Below, piece by piece: positions 1-5,308 of a stretch of 5,308 nucleotides of DNA; within the stretch, counting starts at the first letter, position 1, and each line of letters begins with the position of its first letter. Source of the stretch: Acidobacteriota bacterium (lineage in GTDB: Bacteria; Acidobacteriota; Vicinamibacteria; Vicinamibacterales; 2-12-FULL-66-21). Below the pieces are notes generated by a model. That model saw only the letters and a list, made by a program, of their open reading frames with translations. It was not told the DNA's origin and ran no database searches. The stretch is from assembly GCA_013362195.1 (NCBI GenBank), contig JABFWM010000455.1:1-5308 (forward strand), written 5' to 3'. A program made the translations under genes and the position numbers.

Positions 1-542
1 CCACTGAAGCGCCGTTCCCCGTGGCGGCGCCCCCGGCGCCCCTCTGCTTCTGCGGCCTCCGCGCGCGCCGCAGCGGCGGCCCGTTCGTGAAGATCGGCTT
101 CGAGCCGCGCCGCGCGCGCCCGCTCGGCCAGGAGCAGCGCCTCCGCTTCGCGGCGGCGCCGTGCCGCCTCCCGCGCTTCGAGCCGCGCGACGGCAGCGCT
201 CCGGGCGTAGATCTCGGCCTCGGCGCGAGCGAGCTCTTCCTCCCGCTCCTCATGTTGTGCCCTGCGCGCGAGCCGTGCTTCCGGCAGCAGTGCGCGGGCC
301 CGCTCCAGCGCCGCTTCCAGATAGGTGGTCGTGATCCCGCTTGCCCAGTACGACACCGCAGCCAGACTGCCTTGCGTGGTCTGCCGATCGGTGGCCAGCT
401 CGCGACCGCCGCGCAACGGAAAGAACACGAACCACGCGTCCCACCCCGCCAGCGCGTGCGTCGAGGCATACACTCTCGCGACGTACTCGTGGCCGTCGGG
501 GGAGACGAGCACCTGCGGATACTGCGTGACGAAATGAACCAT
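1..542 (-). CDS. Conserved hypothetical protein with N-terminal domain and long Ala/Arg/Glu helix, copy 1 (3' end cut by window)
   Basis: Function unknown. The ATG at 542-540 opens a frame that stays open to the left edge, giving 180 residues of an incomplete protein. Residues 1-80 look like a small globular domain with aromatic and Gly-rich motifs: WDAWFVFFPL (34-43), GGRELATDR (45-53), TTQGSLAAVSYWASG (55-69) and YLE (74-76). I recall similar motifs in uncharacterised bacterial proteins but cannot name a family. From about residue 77 the chain is almost only Ala, Arg, Glu and Leu and should form one long charged helix or coiled coil; the visible end (168-180) becomes Arg/Gly-rich. There is no signal peptide or membrane segment, so it is probably cytoplasmic. 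The frame is supported by the paralogue at 4813-5308: 137 of 165 residues are identical without gaps, and many base changes are silent in this frame. GAGGGA lies 3 bases and GGAGGT 11 bases before the ATG. No better upstream start is visible. Confidence 0.85.
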   Translation of the reverse strand, partial: MVHFVTQYPQVLVSPDGHEYVARVYASTHALAGWDAWFVFFPLRGGRELATDRQTTQGSLAAVSYWASGITTTYLEAALERARALLPEARLARRAQHEEREEELARAEAEIYARSAAVARLEAREAARRRREAEALLLAERARAARLEADLHERAAAAARAEAAEAEGRRGRRHGERRFS

Positions 543-577
543 GATTCCCTCGCACCTCCAGTCCCGCAGATTTTCAG

Positions 578-634
578 AGCAAACACAGTGCCGGACGCCG
601 CATGCTTCTCCGATCAAGCATCAATAATTGCCGG
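578..634 (-). promoter_or_regulatory. Conserved leader of copy 1, candidate promoter/5' UTR region
   Basis: This stretch is clearly more AT-rich than its surroundings and is shared with the leader of the second copy. Two blocks match: 603-634 against 4690-4720 (ends CGGAGAAGCA in both) and 578-594 against 4758-4774 (CCGGCA, three different bases, then TGTTTGCT). The second block sits 35 bases before the start codon here and 38 in the other copy. Retention of these blocks while the sequence between them changed hints at selection, but recent common descent alone could explain it. I cannot assign a confident -35/-10 pair here; the stretch TTATTGAT on the minus strand (620-627) is the nearest to a -10. 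Confidence 0.4.
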
Positions 635-1087
635 CGTTTTTCTCTACGAATCGACCCCGCCTCTATATCTTTCCGTCCGCTGGTTAACCCGTAATGCCTG
701 TGGGTTCGTTCGTGGGGCTGGTTCTGCCTGTCGTCGTGAGGCGGTAACCATCCGAAGCGTTGGGCGCACGAAGCGCGATGTCCGTCGTATTCGTCGCCCT
801 CAAATTCTGTAGTGTTCGGCGGGCTAGCAGGGCCGTCGGGCTCGCAGCCTCGAGGGTTCCGCTTGCCGCGCGCCAGGAGCGGGTTGCCCGTCGGACACTA
901 CGGAACACTTCGACACATCGGCCGTGGCGCCTTGCCGCGGCGGTTCCTCATCGACGTCCCGCTGCCTCATCACGGTGTGCCATCCCATCACCTGCGGCTG
1001 TTGGATCGTGCCGCCCCGAACCTGCGGCTTCGGTCGATCTCAGGCCACTCGCGCCGATCGGACGTCATAATCGGCCAGGGAGGCCGC
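635..1087. other. Non-coding gap between divergent genes
   Basis: I see no convincing gene here. Several frames are open by chance on both strands, but their translations are Arg/Ser/Pro/Ala-rich and look like nothing known. One of these frames runs on into the NTF2-like gene from 812, yet the signal peptide and ribosome-binding site place that gene's start at 1088. The region holds an AT-richer stretch (about 635-690) continuing the leader of the left gene, and an imperfect palindrome at 808-902. A CATAAT sequence at 1066-1071 could serve as a -10 for the gene at 1088, but no matching -35 is visible. Confidence 0.6.
808..902. repeat. Imperfect inverted repeat, possible small dispersed palindromic element
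   Basis: The 17 bases at 808-824 (TGTAGTGTTCGGCGGGC) and the reverse complement of 886-902 match at 14 of 17 positions; the inner 15 match at 13. The arms enclose 61 bases. Just outside the right arm the motif recurs in degenerate form (GGACACTAC, GGAACACTT, CGACACATC at 893-919). No coding sequence is inside. The terminal TGTAGTG.../...CACTACG look recalls short intergenic palindromic repeats I associate with soil Acidobacteria, from memory and unchecked. A transcription terminator is unlikely because the loop is long and there is no T-run. Confidence 0.45.
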
Positions 1088-1540
1088 ATGACGAAGCTCG
1101 CGTTGATCCCCGCCGCGGTTCTGTTGGCTGTTGTCGTGGTCGACGGGCAGCAAAGGCCCCCGACGGACCCGAACGATGCAGAGCAGATGCTCGTCGCGCG
1201 TGAGCGTGCGCTTCACGAAGCGGTCGTCACGGCTGACAAGTCCGCATTCCTCTCGCTCGTGCTGCCGGAGGGCGTCTGGGCCGCGAAGTCCGGATTCATC
1301 CCGATGAACCTGCTCGTCAACGGACTGGACGCGTTTCACGTGACCAGCTGGGACATCGTCAATCCGCACGTGACGTGGCTCGATGAGAACTCGGCGATCG
1401 TGCTGTCTACCTGGAGAGGCACGGGCACGTTCGGGGATCAGCCGCTCGCATCGACCATCCTCGCGTCCACCGTCTGGACCAGACGAAACGGCAAGTGGCT
1501 CGCCGGCCATCACCAGCAGACCGATCTCGCCACACAATAA
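1088..1540 (+). CDS. Exported NTF2-like (SnoaL/DUF4440-type) protein
   Basis: The product is 150 residues. Residues 1-20 form a signal peptide: Lys3, then a hydrophobic run (LALIPAAVLLAVVVV) and a DGQQ region where cleavage is plausible. The rest has the layout of the NTF2-like fold as seen in DUF4440/SnoaL-like proteins: an N-terminal helix pair (about 30-60, AEQMLVARERALHEAVVTAD then KSAFLSLVLPEG), a middle part, then strands ending in STVWTRRNGKWLAGHHQQT (127-145), which matches the usual closing pattern of a Trp/Arg strand, a Gly-Lys-Trp turn and a His-containing last strand. Members bind small molecules or act as isomerases or hydrolases, but the substrate cannot be read from the sequence. 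The likely location is the periplasm. The start was chosen because AGGGAGG lies 4 bases upstream and the signal peptide begins here; the frame is open further upstream to 812, but that part is Arg/Pro-rich filler. The next gene follows in the same direction after 97 bases. Confidence 0.75.
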   Translation: MTKLALIPAAVLLAVVVVDGQQRPPTDPNDAEQMLVARERALHEAVVTADKSAFLSLVLPEGVWAAKSGFIPMNLLVNGLDAFHVTSWDIVNPHVTWLDENSAIVLSTWRGTGTFGDQPLASTILASTVWTRRNGKWLAGHHQQTDLATQ

Positions 1541-1637
1541 TTATCCCCGCGAACGTCGAACCTTCTCCCGGCTCCCGTGTGCGTCGGTCGGGTGTAAAGG
1601 ATCAGCGGGTCCGACGGCGATCGTGGGTCGTGAGGTG

Positions 1638-2198
1638 ATGGCAGGCGATCTGATCACGCTGGACGTGCGAACACGGCAAGCGTGGCGCCGGTGGCTCGCC
1701 AGGCATCACGCGACGAGCCCGGGGATCTGGCTCGTCCGCCACAAGCAGCACACCGGCATCACGGCGATGCCATACGAAGACTTCGTCCGCGAGGCGCTCT
1801 GCTTCGGGTGGATCGACAGTCTCGTCAAACGTCTGGACGACGATCGCTACGCGATCAAGGTCACACCGCGGAAGCCCGCGAGCAAGTGGTCGGCGCTCAA
1901 CCGCAAACGCTGGAAGGCCCTCGAGGCAGCGGGGCAGCTTGCAGCGGCGGGCCTGGCGGCGGCTCCCACGCGGAACACGTATGCGCCGCATGGGCCGATT
2001 CCGCAGCTGCCGTCCTACATTGCCAGGGCCTTCAAGACGAACCCCGGCGCGTGGCAGTACTTTCAGGCGCTTGCGCCGACCTACCGCCGTGACTTCGTCG
2101 TCTGGATTCACATCGCGAAGCGCGCCGAGACGCGGGAACGCCGCATTCGCGAGTCCATTCGACTGCTGTCGTCCGGCAAGAAGCTGGGTTTGAAGTAA
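1638..2198 (+). CDS. YdeI/OmpD-associated (OmdA) family protein
   Basis: The product is 186 residues, a normal length for the family. Typical motifs appear in order: AWRRWLARHHATSPGIWL (15-32), the hallmark CFGWIDS (55-61), then TPRKPASKWSALNRKRW (76-92), and a C-terminal helical tail with AKRAETRERRIRESIRLL (160-177) followed by SSGKK. Proteins of this family (PF13376, 'YdeI/OmpD-associated') are widespread; some have been linked to resistance to cationic peptides and some are annotated as bacteriocin-protection proteins, but the biochemical role is not established. There is no signal peptide, so it is presumably cytoplasmic. I chose the ATG at 1638: it leaves about 14 residues before the conserved AWRRWL segment, as is usual, and GTGAGG lies just upstream, though close (2 bases). 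GTG codons at 1635 and 1623 are in-frame alternatives. The frame is open back to 1383 but that would overlap the preceding gene. It converges on the kinase gene. Confidence 0.85.
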   Translation: MAGDLITLDVRTRQAWRRWLARHHATSPGIWLVRHKQHTGITAMPYEDFVREALCFGWIDSLVKRLDDDRYAIKVTPRKPASKWSALNRKRWKALEAAGQLAAAGLAAAPTRNTYAPHGPIPQLPSYIARAFKTNPGAWQYFQALAPTYRRDFVVWIHIAKRAETRERRIRESIRLLSSGKKLGLK

Positions 2199-2220
2199 TC
2201 GTGCCCGAGCGCCAGTAATC

Positions 2221-2235
2221 TCGGTGTGCCACCGA
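2221..2235. terminator. Small hairpin between convergent genes, weak terminator candidate
   Basis: TCGGTG and CACCGA form a perfect 6-base stem around a 3-base loop. It lies in the 65-base gap between the stop codons of the two converging genes, where a two-way terminator would be expected. Neither strand shows a T-run after the stem, so an intrinsic terminator is doubtful. Confidence 0.25.
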
Positions 2236-2263
2236 TCGAGAGCGAGGCTGACGGACCGACGTG

Positions 2264-4555
2264 TCAATTACTTCGGTCGCCGACGATTTCAGCAATGACG
2301 CCGGTCAATTCCGCGGGATCGATGGGCTTGGCGATATGCAGCTGAAATCCGGCCGAGAGCGCCCGCACGCGAGTCTCGGCTCGCGCGTCGGCGGTGACCG
2401 CGATCGCGGGGATCGTGCCGCCCTTGTCCGGCCCGAGCTCGCGCACCCGGCGGATCAAGGCGCACCCGTCTTCTTCGCGCAGCTCGATGTCGCTGACGAG
2501 CACGTCCACGGGCTGACGGTCGAGGAGGTCCAGTGCTTCGGCGCCCGAGGACACCGCGGCCGCCGTGGCGCCGGCATGGTGCAGGATCGTCGTCAACAGG
2601 ACGCGTGCGTCGGCCTCGTCATCGACCACCAGCACGTTGACGCCGGCGAGGTCGAACAGCCGCGCCGATGATCCCGGTACGGAACCCGTCAGGACCCCCG
2701 TTGCCGGCAGCGCTTTGAGCTCGTCTCCCAGCGCGGGCAGGTCGACCTTGAACGTGGCGCCGCGGCCCTCGCCGGCGCTCTCGGCGCTGACCGAACCGCC
2801 ATGCAGCTCAACGATGTGACGGACGATGGCGAGGCCGAGCCCGAGGCCGCCGACGCGCTGCGCGTTCGCACCCTGGTGGAACGGATCGAAGATGTGCGGC
2901 AGGAGCTCGGGACCGATGCCGGGCCCCGTATCGCTCACGCTGATCCGAGCCGTCGCGCCGATCCGCTCGAGCCGCAGCTCGACTCGCCCGTGCTGCGGGG
3001 TGAACTTGATCGCGTTCGAGAGCAGGTTCCAGACCACCTGCTGCAGCCGCTGCGGATCGCCCTGGACCGATCCGACTGACGGGTCGAGCATGACTTTGAG
3101 CGCAATGTGCTTGGCGTCAGCGGTCGTCTGGACGGCTTCGATCGAGGCCTCGAGGACACCGACCGGATCGAGCGGGCGCAGTTCCAGCTGAAGTTTGCCG
3201 GTGACGATCCGGGAGAGATCCAGGAGATCGTCGATGAGATGCGCCTGCAGCTTGGAGTTGCGTTCGATCACTTCGAGCGCGCGGGCCGCGCTCGCCTCGT
3301 CGAGCATGCCGCAGCGAAGCATTCTCGCCCAGCCGAGCATCGCCATCAGCGGCGTGCGCAGTTCATGCGACACCATCGCCAGGAACCGGTCCTTCGCGCG
3401 GTTGGCCGCTTCGAGCTCCCGCCGTGACTCTTCGAGCGCATGCACCATATGTTCGTAGGCGCGCATGTCGCGGAGGATGCCGATCGCGCCGGCGACCTGG
3501 CCATCGGCATCGCGCAGCGCCGAGGCATTGAGGGTCGTCGGAATCACGTCACCTGATGCGTTGCGGGGGTTGAGACGCACGTTGCGCGTGATCCCTCGCT
3601 CGACAACCTCGCGCAGCGCGGCGACGAACCCGTCGGTTTCCTCGGGGTCGATGAACCGCGACAGCGACTGCTCGACCACCTGCTCGTCACGCAGGCCGAA
3701 GAGCTCGGAGACCGCGTCGTTCGCCTGGAGGATCTTGCCCTGGAGATCGCTCACGAACACCGGATCCGGCGCGTCCTTGATGAGACTTTCCGCGTAGCGC
3801 CACGCCTTGTCCAGTTCGCGCATGTCGCGAAGGATGCCGATGACCCCGATGACGTCGCCGCCCGGCGCGCGGAGCGCCGACGCGTTCAGGGACGTGGGGA
3901 TGATCTCGCCGGAGGCGCTTCGCGGATGGAGGCGGGCGTTTCTCGTCTCGCCGCGCTCGACCACCTCGCGGAGCGCGGTCATGAACTCACGCGTCTCTTC
4001 AACCGAGATGATGCCTGCCAGCGAGTGCTCGATCAATTCATCGGGACGGAACCCGAGGAGGTTGAAGACCGCATCGTTGGCCTGAAGAATCTTTCCGTCG
4101 AGATCGGAGACGAACACGGGATCGGGCGCGTTCTTGATCAGGCCCTCGGCGGAGGCGCGCGCCTCGTCCAGCTCCCGCATGTCGCGCAGGATGCCGATCA
4201 CGCCGATCGCCTGCCCGTCAGGACCGCGCAGGACGGAGGCATCGAGCGCGGTGGGAATGATCTCACCCGACACCCTGCGCGGTGAGAGGCGGACGTTGCG
4301 CATCACCCCGTGCGCCACGACCTCACGGACGGCGCCCTCGAATTCGGCGGTTTCCGCCGCACTGAGGAAACGCGACAGTGACTGCTCGAGGACGGCGCCG
4401 CGATGGAGCCCGAGCAGCTGCGATCCGGCCTCGTTGACTTCCAGGATCTGGCCATTCAGGTCGAAGACGAACACGGGGTCGGGGGCATTGGCGACGATCA
4501 GTTCGGCGGCGAGTGGCGGCCGCTTGCCGTCTGGCGTCGAGGTCTTCCCTGGCAT
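2264..4555 (-). CDS. Soluble hybrid histidine kinase: PAS-PAS-PAS-HisKA-HATPase-REC
   Basis: A 763-residue sensor kinase. Three PAS modules occupy about 17-135, 136-254 and 255-370, each starting with APDPVFV and ending with IGILRDMR. A short helical linker (about 371-388) leads into HisKA with SHELRTP; the phosphorylated His is His397. The HATPase domain has every box: N box with Asn510 and Asn514 (NLLSNAIKF), G1 DTGPGIG (Asp542), F box FDPF (556-559) and G2 GGLGLGLAIV (569-578). After a linker (about 610-636) comes a receiver with acidic pair Asp645/Asp646, phospho-acceptor Asp689, Thr721 and Lys743, so all signalling residues are present. No membrane segment or signal peptide is visible, so it should sense a cytoplasmic cue. 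No Cys motif of LOV domains is seen, and the ligand is unknown. With a fused receiver but no HPt domain, it may pass phosphate to a separate HPt protein or use the receiver for self-control. No response regulator gene lies beside it. AGGAGG 10 bases before the ATG fixes the start. Confidence 0.96.
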   Translation of the reverse strand: MPGKTSTPDGKRPPLAAELIVANAPDPVFVFDLNGQILEVNEAGSQLLGLHRGAVLEQSLSRFLSAAETAEFEGAVREVVAHGVMRNVRLSPRRVSGEIIPTALDASVLRGPDGQAIGVIGILRDMRELDEARASAEGLIKNAPDPVFVSDLDGKILQANDAVFNLLGFRPDELIEHSLAGIISVEETREFMTALREVVERGETRNARLHPRSASGEIIPTSLNASALRAPGGDVIGVIGILRDMRELDKAWRYAESLIKDAPDPVFVSDLQGKILQANDAVSELFGLRDEQVVEQSLSRFIDPEETDGFVAALREVVERGITRNVRLNPRNASGDVIPTTLNASALRDADGQVAGAIGILRDMRAYEHMVHALEESRRELEAANRAKDRFLAMVSHELRTPLMAMLGWARMLRCGMLDEASAARALEVIERNSKLQAHLIDDLLDLSRIVTGKLQLELRPLDPVGVLEASIEAVQTTADAKHIALKVMLDPSVGSVQGDPQRLQQVVWNLLSNAIKFTPQHGRVELRLERIGATARISVSDTGPGIGPELLPHIFDPFHQGANAQRVGGLGLGLAIVRHIVELHGGSVSAESAGEGRGATFKVDLPALGDELKALPATGVLTGSVPGSSARLFDLAGVNVLVVDDEADARVLLTTILHHAGATAAAVSSGAEALDLLDRQPVDVLVSDIELREEDGCALIRRVRELGPDKGGTIPAIAVTADARAETRVRALSAGFQLHIAKPIDPAELTGVIAEIVGDRSN
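3437..4507 (-). repeat. Three tandem 357-base PAS-coding repeats inside the kinase gene
   Basis: The units lie at 4151-4507, 3794-4150 and 3437-3793 in reading order. Landmarks keep an exact 119-residue period: Ala of APDPVF at residues 24, 143 and 262, and Gly of GVIGILRDMR (GAIGILRDMR in the third) at 118, 237 and 356. By hand, without gaps, units 1 and 2 share about 69 of 119 residues and units 2 and 3 about 76 of 119. DNA similarity is still visible, for example CGCATGTCGCG (plus strand) in each unit near 3463, 3820 and 4178. This is in-gene duplication of a whole sensor module. Confidence 0.9.
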
Positions 4556-4565
4556 GGCCGGGTAT

Positions 4566-4571
4566 CCTCCT
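4566..4571 (-). promoter_or_regulatory. Ribosome-binding site of the hybrid kinase gene
   Basis: On the minus strand the sequence reads AGGAGG, a full Shine-Dalgarno match, 10 bases before the ATG at 4555-4553. It supports this ATG as the start. Confidence 0.7.
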
Positions 4572-4672
4572 GAGACACAATCCGGATCCGCAGTCGCCTG
4601 GTGCTACGCCGCTACGGCTGCGACGCGTTACGCCGGAGCTCTCGGCCGTGCTCACGCAAGCTTGGTGCCCGT

Positions 4673-4703
4673 TTGCTCGATGCGCACCGCCGGCGACTAG
4701 TAT
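4673..4703 (+). promoter_or_regulatory. Candidate promoter for copy 2
   Basis: TTGCTC (4673-4678) and TAGTAT (4698-4703) resemble -35 and -10 boxes with a 19-base gap, slightly longer than ideal. TAGTAT falls inside the block conserved with the leader of copy 1 (4690-4720 against 603-634), which raises its credibility, but the -35 does not align with a good match there. The start codon is about 110 bases downstream. Confidence 0.3.
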
Positions 4704-5308
4704 GCGTGAGCGGAGAAGCACGCCAGGACCTATCCTTGAGCGGTCATGAACGCGATGCCGGCATCCTGTTTGCTGCGGAACACGGCGAGTCGGGCGGACT
4801 ATCGAGGGGGACATGGTTCATTTCGTCATGCAGTACTCGCAGGTGCTCGTCGCGACGGATCGCAACGAGTACGTCGTGCGCGTGTATGCGTCGACGCATG
4901 CGGTGGCGCGGTGGGACGCGTGGTTCGTGTTCTTCCCACTGCACGGCGGCCGTGAGCTGGCGACCGATCGGGAGACCACCCAGGGCAGTCTGGCGGCGGT
5001 GTCGTACTGGGCAAGTGGAATCACGACGACCTACCTGGAAGGTGCGCTGGAACGCGCCCGCGCGTTGCTGCCGGAAGCCCGGCTCGCCCGCAGAGCGCAT
5101 CACGCGGAGCGGGAGGAAGACCTCGCGCGCGCGGAAGCTGCGACCTACGCCCGCGCCGCCGCCATCGCACGGCTCGACGCGCAGGAGGCGGCCCGACGGC
5201 GTCGGGAGGCGGAGCAGCACCTCGTGCAAGAGCGGGCGCGCGCGTCTCGGATGGAAGCTGACCTTCACGAGCGGGCCGCGGCCGCGGCCCGCTCGGAGGC
5301 CGCAGAAG
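4690..5308 (+). repeat. Right arm of the inverted gene-scale duplication
   Basis: This is the plus-strand counterpart of 1-634. Homology begins with CCGGC at 4690, continues to CGGAGAAGCA (4711-4720), is broken by a region with about 29 more bases than the other arm (4721-4757), resumes with CCGGCA...TGTTTGCT (4758-4774), and then runs through the coding region to the window edge. The outer limit is not visible. Confidence 0.8.
4813..5308 (+). CDS. Conserved hypothetical protein with N-terminal domain and long Ala/Arg/Glu helix, copy 2 (3' end cut by window)
   Basis: Paralogue of the gene at the left edge, in the opposite orientation. The ATG at 4813 follows GAGGGGG by 2 bases (GAGG by 5), and an in-frame stop at 4747-4749 with no other start codon after it fixes the start. 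The 165 visible residues align with copy 1 without gaps; 28 differ. The most constant parts are VYASTHA (24-30), WDAWFVFFPL (34-43), TTQGSLAAVSYWASGITTTYLE (55-76, conserved in both copies) and ALERARALLPEARLARRA (78-95). Changes cluster at residues 14-18 and in the helix at 110-113 and 135-139. As in copy 1, residues after about 77 should form a long charged helix. No signal peptide or membrane span is seen. It is divergent from the kinase gene, with 257 bases between their start codons, so the two could share regulatory sequence. The function is unknown. Confidence 0.85.
   Translation, partial: MVHFVMQYSQVLVATDRNEYVVRVYASTHAVARWDAWFVFFPLHGGRELATDRETTQGSLAAVSYWASGITTTYLEGALERARALLPEARLARRAHHAEREEDLARAEAATYARAAAIARLDAQEAARRRREAEQHLVQERARASRMEADLHERAAAAARSEAAE

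Larger units (their letters stand above)
1..634 (-). repeat. Left arm of an inverted gene-scale duplication
   Basis: This segment, read on the minus strand, is homologous to 4690-5308 read on the plus strand. Over the first 80 codons of the genes I count 32 base differences in 240, about 87% identity. Upstream of the start codon three blocks still align: the CCGGC to CGGAGAAGCA block (603-634), the CCGGCA/TGTTTGCT block (578-594) and the ribosome-binding region. The spacing between the first two blocks differs by about 29 bases between the arms. The true outer limit of the repeat lies beyond the window. Confidence 0.8.

Noticed and set aside
682..764. Possible integron attC-like site (GGTTAAC ... 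GTTGGGC)
   Set aside because: GTTGGGC at 758-764 fits the attC consensus, but the opposite end fits poorly and the inner arms do not pair. There is no integrase or cassette pattern.
21..812. Long plus-strand open frame across the left paralogue
   Set aside because: It lies opposite the conserved gene at 1-542. The two copies differ mainly at positions that are silent in the minus-strand frame, and the plus-strand translation is less conserved between the copies. High GC content explains the open frame.
684..908. 74-residue minus-strand open frame in the gap
   Set aside because: There is no ribosome-binding site or recognisable motif, and it covers the palindromic element. It is most likely a chance frame.
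812..1087. N-terminal extension of the NTF2-like protein to an upstream start
   Set aside because: The added 92 residues are low-quality Arg/Pro/Ser sequence overlapping the palindrome, while the start at 1088 has a ribosome-binding site and begins with a signal peptide.
3437..4507. CRISPR-like or satellite repeats suggested by the repeated short words
   Set aside because: The repeats are 357 bases apart, in frame, and coincide with PAS domains of one intact protein.
4744..5268. Long minus-strand open frame across the right paralogue
   Set aside because: It is the mirror of the previous case: antisense to the conserved gene, with a lower match between copies than the sense frame.

Overview
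The window is GC-rich DNA with dense codon use, small secreted and hypothetical proteins, and a large soluble PAS-rich hybrid histidine kinase. This suggests a soil-type, high-GC Gram-negative bacterium. Acidobacteriota of the Vicinamibacteria kind is my best guess, but it rests on general gene style and on the look of one intergenic palindrome, not on a marker gene.

Layout from left to right: (1) 1-542, minus strand: start of a gene running off the left edge, with a short conserved N-terminal domain and a long Ala/Arg/Glu helix. (2) 543-1087: a gap of 545 bases with a relatively AT-rich leader for gene 1 and an imperfect palindromic element at 808-902. (3) 1088-1540, plus: small exported NTF2-like/DUF4440-type protein. 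(4) 1638-2198, plus: YdeI/OmdA-family protein. (5) 2264-4555, minus, convergent with gene 4: a 763-residue hybrid sensor kinase with three PAS modules, HisKA, HATPase and a receiver. (6) 4556-4812: divergent intergenic region. (7) 4813-5308, plus: a second copy of the gene at the left edge, running off the right edge.

The most striking structure is the pair of paralogues at the two ends. They point away from each other, align without a gap over all 165 shared residues at about 83% identity, and share recognisable upstream sequence to about 100 bases before the start codon. The window is therefore bounded by two inverted homologous segments about 4.3 kb apart (start to start). The three genes between them have no obvious functional link to one another, and I see no transposase or integrase.

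A second, internal duplication lies in the kinase: its three PAS modules repeat with an exact period of 119 residues and no linker differences. I do not see a clear new defence or mobile system. The paralogous helical protein of unknown function is the part that is least explained.
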